This document shows positions 1 to 7,148 of a stretch of 23,793 nt of DNA, piece after piece. Position 1 is the first letter of the stretch; every line of letters starts with the position of its first letter. The stretch covers positions 54,567-78,359 of the forward strand of contig DDAM01000061.1 in NCBI GenBank assembly GCA_002332905.1. The letters run 5' to 3'. Under the pieces are notes generated by a model. The model was not told the origin of the DNA, did no database searches, and saw nothing but the letters and a program-made list of their open reading frames with translations. The translations under genes and the position numbers were made by a program. The DNA is from Firmicutes bacterium UBA2058 (GTDB lineage: Bacteria; Bacillota; Clostridia; Tissierellales; Sedimentibacteraceae).

Positions 1-755
1 CTCACGGTACGGATACAATGGCATATACTTCAGCTGCCTTGTCCTATCTTGTGCAAAATGTGGACAAGCCAATAATTATAACTGGATCACAAAAACCAAT
101 TGCTGAAGCTGCAACAGATGCTAAGAAAAATTTAATTGATAGCTTTAGATTTGCGGTTGAAGATGGAGTAAAAGGAATATTTGTCGTATTTGATGGTAAA
201 GCTATAATTGGTACGAGAGCTAAGAAAACTCGCTCTAAAAGTTACAGTGCATTTGAAAGTATCAACTTTCCTTATGCAGCATATATAGATAATAATAAAA
301 TTACTAGATTTACTAAAAGCGATGATGTAAAAGATAAAATTAAATTTTATGACGAAATATATCCAAGTATTTTTTTACTTAAGCTTGTACCGGGTATGGA
401 GCCTGATGTACTTGATTATATTGGAGAAAAATACGAAGGTATTGTAATTGAAAGCTATGGTGTAGGCGGAATTCCATTTAATGACAGAAGAAATTTTTTA
501 AATAAATTAGGAAACCTTACAAGCAATGGTAAAATAGTTGTTATTGCAACACAAGTAGCACTAGAAGGCAGTGATATGGGAGTATATGAAGTAGGTATGA
601 AGGCACTTAAAAACTACTCTGTATTACAAGCATATGATATGACAATTGAAGCAGCAGTAACAAAGCTAATGTGGATTTTATCACAATCAAAGAATTTTAA
701 TGAAGTAAAGGAAAAGTTTTATACGAAAATAAATGATGATATTTTAATAGACTAA
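1..755 (+). CDS. ansA: L-asparaginase, type I (cytoplasmic), 5'-truncated by the window edge
   Basis: This enzyme hydrolyses L-asparagine to aspartate and ammonia, probably in the cytoplasm. The reading frame is open from base 3, where the codons give His-Gly-Thr-Asp-Thr-Met, the second active-site motif of the asparaginase family (the catalytic Thr-Asp pair). The ATG at 18 is therefore an internal Met and not the start; roughly the first 80-90 residues lie outside the window. A GSQKP motif follows about 25 residues later and supplies the catalytic Lys. The C-terminal half (VPGMEPDVL, then ESYGVGGIP, then a TQVALEGSDMGVYEVG stretch) is typical of the type I bacterial enzymes. The gene ends directly against the PHP-domain gene, so the two are probably co-transcribed. 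Family assignment is firm. Asparagine as the physiological substrate is inferred from the family. Confidence 0.93.
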   Translation, partial: HGTDTMAYTSAALSYLVQNVDKPIIITGSQKPIAEAATDAKKNLIDSFRFAVEDGVKGIFVVFDGKAIIGTRAKKTRSKSYSAFESINFPYAAYIDNNKITRFTKSDDVKDKIKFYDEIYPSIFLLKLVPGMEPDVLDYIGEKYEGIVIESYGVGGIPFNDRRNFLNKLGNLTSNGKIVVIATQVALEGSDMGVYEVGMKALKNYSVLQAYDMTIEAAVTKLMWILSQSKNFNEVKEKFYTKINDDILID

Positions 756-773
756 TTGAGGGATAAGGTAATT

Positions 774-1637
774 ATGCTTAAAACAGATTTGCACATGCAT
801 ACTAATGTTTCTGACGGAACTTGGGATGTATATGAGCTTAAAGAAAAGCTAAAAGAAAATGATATAAAAATATTTTCTATCACTGACCATGATGACATTG
901 GTAATATTGAAAATATGTCTAATATATTAACACCAGAAGATAATTTAATATTTATTAAAGGTGTTGAGGTTACAGCAACTTATAATAATAAAGAATATCA
1001 CATGACACTATATAATTATGATATTAATAATAAGGAATTATTAGAGTTTTTAAAGTGGACTAGAGACTTGCGACTTGATTATAATGATAAATTTATACAC
1101 TACATGTCAACACTGCATGAAAGTATAACATTTAAAGACTTCCTAGAATACAAGGAAGATCGTGCAAGAGGTGGCTGGAAATCCTCTAATTATTTGATAG
1201 ATAAAAAAATTCACAAAGATATGGCGGAGCACTTTGAAGACATTAAAAAATCAGGATTAACGATAACCTTTAAATCACCTGAGGAGGTTATAAATATCTG
1301 TAAAAGAAGTGGCGGATATATATTTTTGGCACATCCATCATATCATTACAAAAAAACTGTTATGCCTATAGAAGAGTTGAAAATGTGGCTAGAACTTGGA
1401 ATTGATGGTGTAGAGTGCTATACACCATACAATGATAAGAAGCAATCAGAGTACTATAAAGAATTTTGTGATAAAAATAATTTAATGATATCTGGAGGTT
1501 CAGATTGTCATGGTGATTTTATTAAGGAAAGAAAGCTTGGTATTCCAACTATAGATTTAAGTGAGCTGAAAATAGATAAATTGTTAAATAAAAATTTAAC
1601 AAATTATAGCTTTACAAATCAAAATATAGTGTTATAA
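774..1637 (+). CDS. PHP-domain metal-dependent phosphoesterase
   Basis: This is a PHP (polymerase and histidinol phosphatase) superfamily hydrolase of about 287 residues. Metal-binding motifs appear in the family order: DLHMHTNVSDG at the N terminus, ITDHDD about 30 residues later, LAHPSYH in the middle and GGSDCHG near the end. Stand-alone PHP proteins of this size include nucleoside 3',5'-bisphosphate phosphatase (the RNase AM/YciV type), so a small phosphoester or nucleotide substrate is likely, but nothing here fixes it. An in-frame TTG at 756 would add six residues. I prefer the ATG at 774 because GAGGGATAAGG precedes it at normal spacing and the family usually begins just before the DLHxH motif. 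The gene lies 18 bases after the asparaginase stop, consistent with one transcript. The promoter of the downstream riboswitch lies within its last codons. Confidence 0.87.
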   Translation: MLKTDLHMHTNVSDGTWDVYELKEKLKENDIKIFSITDHDDIGNIENMSNILTPEDNLIFIKGVEVTATYNNKEYHMTLYNYDINNKELLEFLKWTRDLRLDYNDKFIHYMSTLHESITFKDFLEYKEDRARGGWKSSNYLIDKKIHKDMAEHFEDIKKSGLTITFKSPEEVINICKRSGGYIFLAHPSYHYKKTVMPIEELKMWLELGIDGVECYTPYNDKKQSEYYKEFCDKNNLMISGGSDCHGDFIKERKLGIPTIDLSELKIDKLLNKNLTNYSFTNQNIVL

Positions 1638-1638
1638 T
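1611..1638 (+). promoter_or_regulatory. Sigma-A-type promoter for the FMN riboswitch/ribU transcript
   Basis: TTTACA (1611-1616) and TATAAT (1633-1638) are separated by 16 bases. The predicted start near 1645 lies just upstream of the first conserved riboswitch base. The promoter overlaps the 3' end of the PHP-domain gene, which has no visible terminator of its own. Confidence 0.7.
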
Positions 1639-1649
1639 AAACATGTAAT

Positions 1650-1757
1650 ATCTTCAGGGTAGGGTGAAAGTCCCGACCGGCAGTTATAGTCTGCGAGCCG
1701 AAAGGTTGAATTGGTGAAATTCCAATACCGACAGTAAAGTCTGGATGGTAGAGGATT
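1650..1757 (+). promoter_or_regulatory. FMN riboswitch (RFN element)
   Basis: The conserved RFN core blocks appear in order: TCTTCAGGGTAGGGTGAAAG, then TCCCGACCGGC, GAGCCGAAAGG, TTGGTGAAATTCC, ACCGACAGTAAAGTCTGGATG and GGTAGAGGAT (some shown shortened). The first and last blocks can form the closing P1 stem (ATCTTC with GAGGAT). The element sits directly upstream of ribU and ends about 45 bases before an intrinsic terminator. FMN binding should stabilise P1, hold the AGAGG at 1750-1754, and leave the terminator's CCTCT arm (1802-1806) free to fold, switching the gene off. Without FMN, AGAGG can pair with CCTCT as an antiterminator. Element identity is near certain; the switching path is inferred from complementarity. 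Confidence 0.96.
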
Positions 1758-1801
1758 ATATACACGCATATTTTTGTATGCATATTCTATCGAAATAATA
1801 G

Positions 1802-1828
1802 CCTCTGAGGATCTCAGAGGTTTTATTA
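1802..1828 (+). terminator. Riboswitch-controlled intrinsic terminator before ribU
   Basis: CCTCTGAG (1802-1809) pairs perfectly with CTCAGAGG (1813-1820) around a three-base loop, followed by TTTTATTAT. It is the expression platform of the FMN riboswitch. CCTCTGA recurs at 1831-1837, where it can pair with TCAGAGG of the terminator's right arm or partly with the GGAGG ribosome binding site at 1853-1857. Confidence 0.9.
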
Positions 1829-1862
1829 TACCTCTGAAATTCTTAATTATTTGGAGGAAAAG

Positions 1863-2474
1863 ATGAAAAAAGAAGCAAATTTACAAAGTTGTGTAAACAC
1901 AAAAACCTTAGCAAAGGTAGGAGTTCTGTCAGCAGTAGCTGCAGTTATTATGATACTAGAATTTCCGTTACCTTTTGCACCAAGCTTTTATAAGCTTGAT
2001 TTTAGCGAGATACCTGTATTAATAGGAGCATTTGCGCTAGGTCCAATAGCTGGGATCGCTATTGAGTTTATAAAAATTTTACTTAATTTTGTTTTGAATG
2101 GAACAGTAACAGCTGGAGTTGGTGAGATAAGTAATTTTTTAATAGGTTGTTCTTTGGTTGTACCAGCAGCTATTATTTACAGAAAAAATAAAACCTTTAA
2201 AAATGCTATAATTGGACTTATAGTAGGAATATTTTCATTAGCAATAGTTGGTGCGATACTTAATTATTTTGTTTTATTACCTGTTTTTTCAACTGCTTAT
2301 GGGGCACCATTACAATCGTTTATTGATATGGGAAATGTAATAAACAAATATATAGTTGATTTAAAGACATTGGTTTTATATGCAGTAGTACCATTTAATC
2401 TAGTAAAAGGTTTATTAGTTTCTGCAATGACAATACTTATATATAAAAAATTATCTCCGATATTACACAGATAA
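1863..2474 (+). CDS. ribU: Riboflavin ECF transporter substrate-binding subunit RibU
   Basis: RibU is the membrane S-component that binds riboflavin and is energised by the shared ECF module (EcfA, EcfA', EcfT, not in this window). The product is about 203 residues, the family's usual size, and has several hydrophobic segments. The stretch KLDFSEIPVLIGAFALGPIAG followed by an IEFIKILLNF segment (roughly residues 45-75) is the most recognisable RibU signature. The ATG at 1863 follows GGAGG at 1853-1857. A TTG at 1851 is in frame but overlaps that ribosome binding site, so I reject it. The FMN riboswitch upstream independently supports a role in flavin supply. No riboflavin biosynthesis genes are visible, so the cell may rely on uptake, though the window is too small to decide. 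Confidence 0.93.
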   Translation: MKKEANLQSCVNTKTLAKVGVLSAVAAVIMILEFPLPFAPSFYKLDFSEIPVLIGAFALGPIAGIAIEFIKILLNFVLNGTVTAGVGEISNFLIGCSLVVPAAIIYRKNKTFKNAIIGLIVGIFSLAIVGAILNYFVLLPVFSTAYGAPLQSFIDMGNVINKYIVDLKTLVLYAVVPFNLVKGLLVSAMTILIYKKLSPILHR

Positions 2475-2477
2475 AAA

Positions 2478-2543
2478 AGGCTGTTGCAAAATACAATAAG
2501 TATACTGTACATAGTGTATTTGTTAAATATTTTGCAACAGCCT
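2478..2543. repeat. 66-bp palindromic element between ribU and ispA (terminator or MITE-like)
   Basis: AGGCTGTTGCAAAATA (2478-2493) is repeated perfectly inverted at 2528-2543. The 34-base middle is itself an imperfect palindrome around CTGTACATAG. A T-run follows the stem only on the minus strand (TTTTTT, 2478-2473); on the plus strand the stem is followed by CTATGAAAG. It may stop plus-strand transcription weakly and minus-strand transcription better. The arm sequence recalls the GGxxCTGTTGCAAA ends of IS6-family elements, so a miniature transposon relic is an alternative. I see no clear target duplication. Confidence 0.6.
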
Positions 2544-2602
2544 CTATGAAAGAATCAAAAACGATTCTTTATCAAATTTTATGCATTATGAGGATGGAAA
2601 AA

Positions 2603-3493
2603 ATGAATTTTGAATTATGGTTAAATAATAAAGTTGAAATCGTAGAAAAAGCACTAAAAGATAATTTTACTAAAAATGATAATAAGCAAAAGATAATATA
2701 TGAATCTATGGAGTATAGTTTGTTTGCAGGTGGAAAAAGACTAAGACCTGTTATTATGCTTGGCGTTAATGAGATTTTTAGTAAGAATTATAAAAATGTA
2801 CTTCCTTTTGCGTGTGCTATGGAGATGATCCATACATACTCTTTAGTTCACGATGATTTGCCAGCAATGGATGATGATGATTATAGAAGAGGAAGATTAT
2901 CTAACCATAAAAAATTTGGAGAAGCAACAGCAATACTTGCTGGGGATGGACTTTTAAACATGGCATTTGAAATTATGCTTAGAGAAAGTCTTAAGATTGA
3001 TATAGACAAAGAGCTTTTAATTAAGGCTATGAGCATTATAGCTGACTCCTCCGGAACAGAAGGAATGATTGGCGGACAGGTTGTAGATATGTTTTGTGAA
3101 GAAAGTATAAATGATATTTCCGACTTAGAGTATCTACAAAAACATAAAACAGGAGCAATAATTAGATCCAGTGCTGTAGTTGGCGGGCTTTTAGGAGGAG
3201 CAACAGACATAGAATTAAAGGCTATAGAAAAATTTGCCGATAATCTTGGCTCAGCTTTTCAAATTCAAGATGATATATTAGATGTAGAAGGAAATGCAGA
3301 AAAGCTTGGAAAACCTATTGGTAGTGATGAGGGCAATAATAAAAAGACCTATGTATCAATGATAGGTTTAGAAGAAGCTAAAAAGCTGCAAGAAAAGCTT
3401 ACAAATGAAGCGATTGAATCGTTAAGTATATTTGGTGATAAATCAATAATGTTAATAGAGATGTGTAAATATTTAGTGAAGAGAGAGAATTAA
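2603..3493 (+). CDS. ispA: Polyprenyl synthetase, probably (2E,6E)-farnesyl diphosphate synthase
   Basis: The enzyme condenses dimethylallyl/geranyl diphosphate with isopentenyl diphosphate to give C15 farnesyl diphosphate, the precursor for undecaprenyl lipid carriers and quinones. It has GGKRLRP near the N terminus, the first aspartate-rich motif in the bacterial DDLPAMD form followed by DDDYRRG, and the second motif FQIQDDILD. A Tyr five residues before the first motif fits a farnesyl rather than longer chain product. I place the start at the ATG at 2603, preceded by GAGGATGG, giving 296 residues as in most IspA proteins. The longer frame from 2546 would begin inside the trailing edge of the palindromic element and lacks a ribosome binding site. 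The usual neighbours (xseA, xseB, dxs) are absent here. Confidence 0.92.
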   Translation: MNFELWLNNKVEIVEKALKDNFTKNDNKQKIIYESMEYSLFAGGKRLRPVIMLGVNEIFSKNYKNVLPFACAMEMIHTYSLVHDDLPAMDDDDYRRGRLSNHKKFGEATAILAGDGLLNMAFEIMLRESLKIDIDKELLIKAMSIIADSSGTEGMIGGQVVDMFCEESINDISDLEYLQKHKTGAIIRSSAVVGGLLGGATDIELKAIEKFADNLGSAFQIQDDILDVEGNAEKLGKPIGSDEGNNKKTYVSMIGLEEAKKLQEKLTNEAIESLSIFGDKSIMLIEMCKYLVKREN

Positions 3494-3494
3494 A

Positions 3495-3547
3495 TGAAAA
3501 AATGCTATGCATTTTATTTTATTAATAAAATGCGTAGCATTTTTTCA
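3495..3547. terminator. Bidirectional intrinsic terminator after ispA
   Basis: A stem of about 22 base pairs starts at TGAAAAAATGCTATGCATTT and closes with the mirrored GCGTAGCATTTTTTCA, with one G-T pair and a short AT loop. An A-run precedes and a T-run follows, so it can work in both directions. Confidence 0.88.
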
Positions 3548-3857
3548 TTCACTAAAAATAATGATAAGATAGATTTAGAAAATGAAGAAGATGAAGTAAT
3601 AGACATTGTACATTGAAACTGCTAGTTAGTATTTTTATGCATTTTATTGTTAATAATGTGTCAATATTTTTTTTATAATTTTGTCGAAATATTGAAGTAT
3701 TATAATAAAATATTTCAGTATATTCCAAATGTTTTATAATTTTTTTACTTTGAAACATGAATCATTTTTTATATAAAATCTAAAAATTTGTTTAACTTAT
3801 ACAAATTAATGGAAATCATGCATAATAAAATTATTGTAACAATTTAATATTATTGTA
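3548..3857. other. AT-rich intergenic stretch with no gene seen
   Basis: No convincing reading frame, RNA gene or repeat is seen. The only open frame (minus strand, 3552-3758) has no ribosome binding site and reads as low-complexity AT-rich sequence. Small palindromes occur near 3788-3807 (ATTTGT with ACAAAT) and near 3829-3845 (around TTGTAACAA). Both could be operator-like, but both are also what AT-rich DNA gives by chance. Confidence 0.5.
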
Positions 3858-3885
3858 TTGAAATTTTTAATTTATAAGTTATAAT
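3858..3885 (+). promoter_or_regulatory. Sigma-A-type promoter of the bcd-etfBA operon
   Basis: TTGAAA (3858-3863) and TATAAT (3880-3885) are 16 bases apart. The predicted start is near 3892, giving a leader of about 85 bases before bcd. It is the best-matching promoter in the 430 bases upstream of the operon. Confidence 0.65.
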
Positions 3886-3909
3886 TAAATTATATAGGCA
3901 TGAAATAAT

Positions 3910-3927
3910 TTGTTAAAAATTTAGCGA
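3910..3927 (+). promoter_or_regulatory. Possible Rex (NADH/NAD+ sensor) operator in the bcd leader
   Basis: TTGTTAA-AAAT-TTAGCGA matches the 18-base Rex consensus TTGTTAANNNNTTAACAA perfectly in the left half and at five of seven positions in the right half. It lies about 20 bases after the predicted transcription start, where a bound repressor would block elongation. Rex control of butyryl-CoA pathway genes is known in clostridia; use of this particular site is inference. Confidence 0.35.
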
Positions 3928-3977
3928 ACTGCGCTAGTTGCTTATAAAAGAGGCAAAAAATTTAAAGGAGTGAGATT

Positions 3978-5117
3978 ATGAATTTTGAATTAAGCAAAGA
4001 ACAGCAAATGGCAAAAGAATTATTTAGATCATTTACTGTTAATGAAGTTAAACCATTGGCTCAAGAGGTTGATGAGCAGGAAAGATTTCCGGTTGAGACA
4101 GTAGAAAAATTCAAGAGATATGGATTTTTAGGTATTCCATTTCCAAAAGAGTACGGTGGACAGGGTGCAGACAACTTAACCTATATATTAGCAGTAGAAG
4201 AATTGTCAAAAGCTTGTGGAACATCAGGTGTTATAGTATCAGCTCATACTTCACTATGTGCATCACCTATTTATGAATTTGGTACAGAAGAACAAAAGAA
4301 AAAATATTTAGTTCCATTAGCAAACGGAACTTATTTAGGAGCTTTTGGTCTAACTGAGGCTGGAGCTGGAACAGATGCTGCTGGACAGCAAACTAAGGCT
4401 GTATTAGAGGGCGACAACTATATATTAAATGGTAGTAAAATATTTATTACTAACGCTACTCATGCAGATGTATATATAATAATGGCGATGACAGATAAAG
4501 CTAAAGGTACAAAAGGAATTTCTGCATTTATAGTTGAAAGAAATTTCCCAGGTTTTTCTGTAGGCAAAGAAGAGCATAAAATGGGTATCAGAGGTTCAGC
4601 TACTTGTGAGTTAATTATGGAAAATTGTATTGTTCCAAAGGAAAACTTACTTGGAAAAGAGGGTGAAGGCTTTAAAATAGCTATGAAAACACTTGATGGT
4701 GGTAGAATTGGTATAGCTGCTCAAGCTCTTGGTATAGCTCAAGGAGCTATTGATGAAACTGTTAAATATACTAAAGAAAGAAAACAATTTGGTAGATCTA
4801 TCTCAGCATTCCAAAATACTCAATTCCAATTAGCAGATATGCAAGCTAGAGTAGATGCAGCTAGATTATTAGTTTATAAAGCTGCTACATTTAAGGATGC
4901 AAAAAAACCATATTCAGTAGAAGCTGCTACTGCTAAGTTATTTGCTGCAGAAGCTGCTATGGCAGTAACTACAAAAGCAGTTCAATTATTCGGAGGATAT
5001 GGATATACAAGAGAGTATCCAGTTGAAAGAATGATGCGTGATGCTAAAATAACTGAAATATATGAAGGTACTTCAGAAGTACAAAGAATGGTCATAAGTG
5101 CAAACATGTTAAAATAA
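3978..5117 (+). CDS. bcd: Acyl-CoA dehydrogenase, short-chain (butyryl-CoA dehydrogenase type)
   Basis: This flavoprotein interconverts crotonyl-CoA and butyryl-CoA. In anaerobes it forms a complex with EtfAB that can couple enoyl-CoA reduction to ferredoxin reduction by NADH. The 379 residues match the family closely. The first signature is GAFGLTEAGAGTD (121-133); the second lies around QLFGGYGYTREYPVERMMRD. The catalytic base is Glu363 in IYEGTSEVQ, the short/medium-chain position. The start is fixed by AAAGGAGTGAG just before the ATG at 3978. It heads a three-gene operon with etfB and etfA. Because crt, hbd and thl are not adjacent, a related substrate is possible, for example the branched-chain enoyl-CoA of amino-acid fermentation. 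General family is certain; the exact substrate is not. Confidence 0.93.
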   Translation: MNFELSKEQQMAKELFRSFTVNEVKPLAQEVDEQERFPVETVEKFKRYGFLGIPFPKEYGGQGADNLTYILAVEELSKACGTSGVIVSAHTSLCASPIYEFGTEEQKKKYLVPLANGTYLGAFGLTEAGAGTDAAGQQTKAVLEGDNYILNGSKIFITNATHADVYIIMAMTDKAKGTKGISAFIVERNFPGFSVGKEEHKMGIRGSATCELIMENCIVPKENLLGKEGEGFKIAMKTLDGGRIGIAAQALGIAQGAIDETVKYTKERKQFGRSISAFQNTQFQLADMQARVDAARLLVYKAATFKDAKKPYSVEAATAKLFAAEAAMAVTTKAVQLFGGYGYTREYPVERMMRDAKITEIYEGTSEVQRMVISANMLK

Positions 5118-5156
5118 TAGTGATGAAGTATTTAGAATAATAAGGAGGACTATACT

Positions 5157-5942
5157 ATGAATATAGTAGTTTGTATAAAACAAGTACCAGATACAACAGA
5201 AGTTAAGCTTGACCCTAAAACTAATACTCTTATTAGAGATGGTGTGCCAAGTATAATAAATCCAGATGATAAAGCAGGCTTAGAAGCTGCACTTAGAATA
5301 AAAGATAAAATGGGTGCTCATGTTACAGTAATATCAATGGGACCTGCACAAGCAGATGTTGCATTAAGAGAAGCACTAGCTATGGGAGCTGATGAAGCTA
5401 TACTTGTATCAGATAGAGCATTTGGAGGAGCTGATACTTGGGCTACTTCATCTACGTTAGCTGCTGCTATAAAAAATCTAGAATATGATTTAATTATTAC
5501 AGGAAGACAAGCAATAGATGGAGATACAGCACAAGTTGGACCTCAAATTGCTGAACATTTAAATTTAGCTAATATAAGCTATGCAGAGGAAATAAATGTT
5601 GAAGGTGATAGCATAATTGTTAAAAGACAATTTGAAGATAGACATCATATAATAAAAGCTAAAATGCCTGTGCTTATTACTGCTTTAACTGAGTTAAATG
5701 CACCAAGATATATGACTCCGGGTGGAATATTTGATGCTTATAGAGAAAAAGTTGTTAAAGTGTGGACACTTAATGATATAAATGTAGATATGAACAATAT
5801 AGGCTTAAAAGGCTCTCCTACTAAAGTTAAAAAGTCTTTTACAAAGCAAGCTAAACAAGCAGGAAAAATTTATAATAATTTAGATGCTAATGAAGCAGCA
5901 GATGTTATTATAAATGCCTTACAAGAGAAATTTATTATTTAA
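5157..5942 (+). CDS. etfB: Electron transfer flavoprotein beta subunit
   Basis: EtfB pairs with EtfA to carry electrons to or from the acyl-CoA dehydrogenase encoded upstream. The 261-residue protein begins MNIVVCIKQVPDTTEVKLDP, as in clostridial and other anaerobic EtfB proteins. It contains the NPDDKAGLEAALRIKD segment and a GRQAIDGDTAQVGPQIAE stretch, both typical of the subunit. In the electron-bifurcating group this subunit holds the extra FAD. Membership is likely given an anaerobic host and the bcd partner, but I cannot prove it from motifs alone. A strong AAGGAGG lies upstream of the ATG. The gap from bcd is 39 bases and to etfA 17 bases, with no terminator in either. Confidence 0.94.
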   Translation: MNIVVCIKQVPDTTEVKLDPKTNTLIRDGVPSIINPDDKAGLEAALRIKDKMGAHVTVISMGPAQADVALREALAMGADEAILVSDRAFGGADTWATSSTLAAAIKNLEYDLIITGRQAIDGDTAQVGPQIAEHLNLANISYAEEINVEGDSIIVKRQFEDRHHIIKAKMPVLITALTELNAPRYMTPGGIFDAYREKVVKVWTLNDINVDMNNIGLKGSPTKVKKSFTKQAKQAGKIYNNLDANEAADVIINALQEKFII

Positions 5943-5959
5943 TTTAGCAGGAGGTTAAT

Positions 5960-6973
5960 ATGAATATAGCAGATTATAAAGGTATTTTTATTTTTGTAGA
6001 ACAAAGAGATAAAAAAGTTGAAAAAGTTTCTTTAGAGTTAATCGGAAAAGCTAAAGAATTAGCTGAAGTTATAAATACAACTGTTACAGCTGTTTTGCTA
6101 GGACATGAAATGGATGAACAGGCAAAAGAACTTAACTATTATGGAGCTGACAAAGTTATATACGTTGAAAATAGAAATTTAGATGTATATATGACTGAGC
6201 CATACACTTATTCATTAGTTGAGGTTATAAATAAATCTAAACCAGAAATTGTGTTATTTGGAGCTACTGCTATAGGTAGAGATTTGGCGCCAAGGGTTTC
6301 TGCAAGGGTTAAAACAGGTTTAACAGCAGATTGTACTTCACTTGATATAAATGTAGAAGAAAATAACAATTTAATGATGACAAGACCTGCATTTGGCGGA
6401 AATATTATGGCTACAATTGCTTGCCCAGATCATAGACCACAAATGGCAACAGTTAGACCTGGAGTTATGAAGCAAGCACCAATTAATAGAAACAAAACAG
6501 TAAATGTTGAAAAACTAGAATTAAATATACCAAATGAACATTTAAATGTACAAATACTTGATGTTATAAAACAAGTTCAAGAAAAAATGAAAATAGAAGA
6601 TGCTAAGGTAATAGTGTCAGGTGGTAGAGGAATAGGTGGATCTGAAAATTTTGCAATGCTTGAGGAATTAGCAGAACTTTTAGGCGGTACTATATCAGCT
6701 TCAAGAGCTGCTGTTGATGCAGGTTGGATTTCTAAGGATAGACAAGTTGGGCAAACAGGTAAAACTGTAAGACCAAATCTTTATATTGCATGCGGTATTT
6801 CAGGTGCTATACAGCATATAGCAGGAATGGAAGAATCAGACCTTATAATTGCAATTAATAAGGATGAATTTGCACCTATTTTTGAAGTTGCAGATGTTTC
6901 AATTGTTGGTGACATAAACAAAATAATTCCTCAATTTATTGAAGAGTTAAAGAAAATAAGAGTTAAAAAATAG
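5960..6973 (+). CDS. etfA: Electron transfer flavoprotein alpha subunit
   Basis: EtfA forms the heterodimer with EtfB and holds an FAD in its C-terminal domain. The 337 residues include GGRGIGGSENF (221-231), DRQVGQTGKTVR (260-271) and the family signature PNLYIACGISGAIQHIAGM (272-290). There is no N-terminal ferredoxin-like extension of the kind found in some anaerobic EtfA proteins, so it is the plain form. AGGAGG precedes the ATG. The gene closes the operon and is followed by a strong terminator. With Bcd it probably forms the Bcd-EtfAB complex. Confidence 0.95.
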   Translation: MNIADYKGIFIFVEQRDKKVEKVSLELIGKAKELAEVINTTVTAVLLGHEMDEQAKELNYYGADKVIYVENRNLDVYMTEPYTYSLVEVINKSKPEIVLFGATAIGRDLAPRVSARVKTGLTADCTSLDINVEENNNLMMTRPAFGGNIMATIACPDHRPQMATVRPGVMKQAPINRNKTVNVEKLELNIPNEHLNVQILDVIKQVQEKMKIEDAKVIVSGGRGIGGSENFAMLEELAELLGGTISASRAAVDAGWISKDRQVGQTGKTVRPNLYIACGISGAIQHIAGMEESDLIIAINKDEFAPIFEVADVSIVGDINKIIPQFIEELKKIRVKK

Positions 6974-6978
6974 ATAAA

Positions 6979-7005
6979 GCCGGAGCTAGCGCTCCGGCAT
7001 TTTTG
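6979..7005 (+). terminator. Intrinsic terminator of bcd-etfBA
   Basis: GCCGGAGC (6979-6986) pairs perfectly with GCTCCGGC (6991-6998) around TAGC and is followed by ATTTTTGTT. The GC-rich stem stands out from the surrounding AT-rich DNA. Confidence 0.95.
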
Positions 7006-7027
7006 TTATTAAGGTTTGTTAATTTCT

Positions 7028-7118
7028 ATGTAGATGACCTAGTCAATTACTGTTGACCCGTCGCTTACAATTGTAGGCGATTATCATCTACGACTGTAGG
7101 AGACTTGGTCACCTACAT
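7028..7118. repeat. Branched palindromic element of 91 bases (unknown function)
   Basis: The outer arms 7028-7044 and 7102-7118 are complementary at 15 of 17 positions, plus a G-T pair. The inside holds a strong hairpin (TCGCTTAC-AATT-GTAGGCGA, 7061-7080) and a small one (CTAC-GACT-GTAG, 7088-7099). An alternative small stem is GTCAA/TTGAC at 7042-7057. The whole folds like a cloverleaf. It lies between the convergent ends of etfA and the spore protein gene. There is no T-run on either side, so it is not an ordinary terminator. It could be a repetitive palindromic element, a structured RNA or a relic. Confidence 0.55.
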
Positions 7119-7148
7119 TTAATCAATTAACATTCATTAATTAAAATG

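Noticed and set aside
2546..2602. Longer N terminus for IspA from the ATG at 2546
   Set aside because: It starts next to the palindromic element without a ribosome binding site; the ATG at 2603 has one and gives the normal family length.
2881..3210. Long minus-strand frame inside ispA
   Set aside because: Shadow of the ispA frame; the plus-strand product carries all expected catalytic motifs.
3552..3758. 68-codon frame on the minus strand upstream of bcd
   Set aside because: AT-driven composition (Ile, Tyr, Phe, Leu, Asn), no ribosome binding site, and no clear promoter.
3781..3850. Two further small palindromes upstream of bcd as extra Rex sites
   Set aside because: Spacing and sequence depart from the Rex consensus and such palindromes are frequent in DNA this AT-rich.
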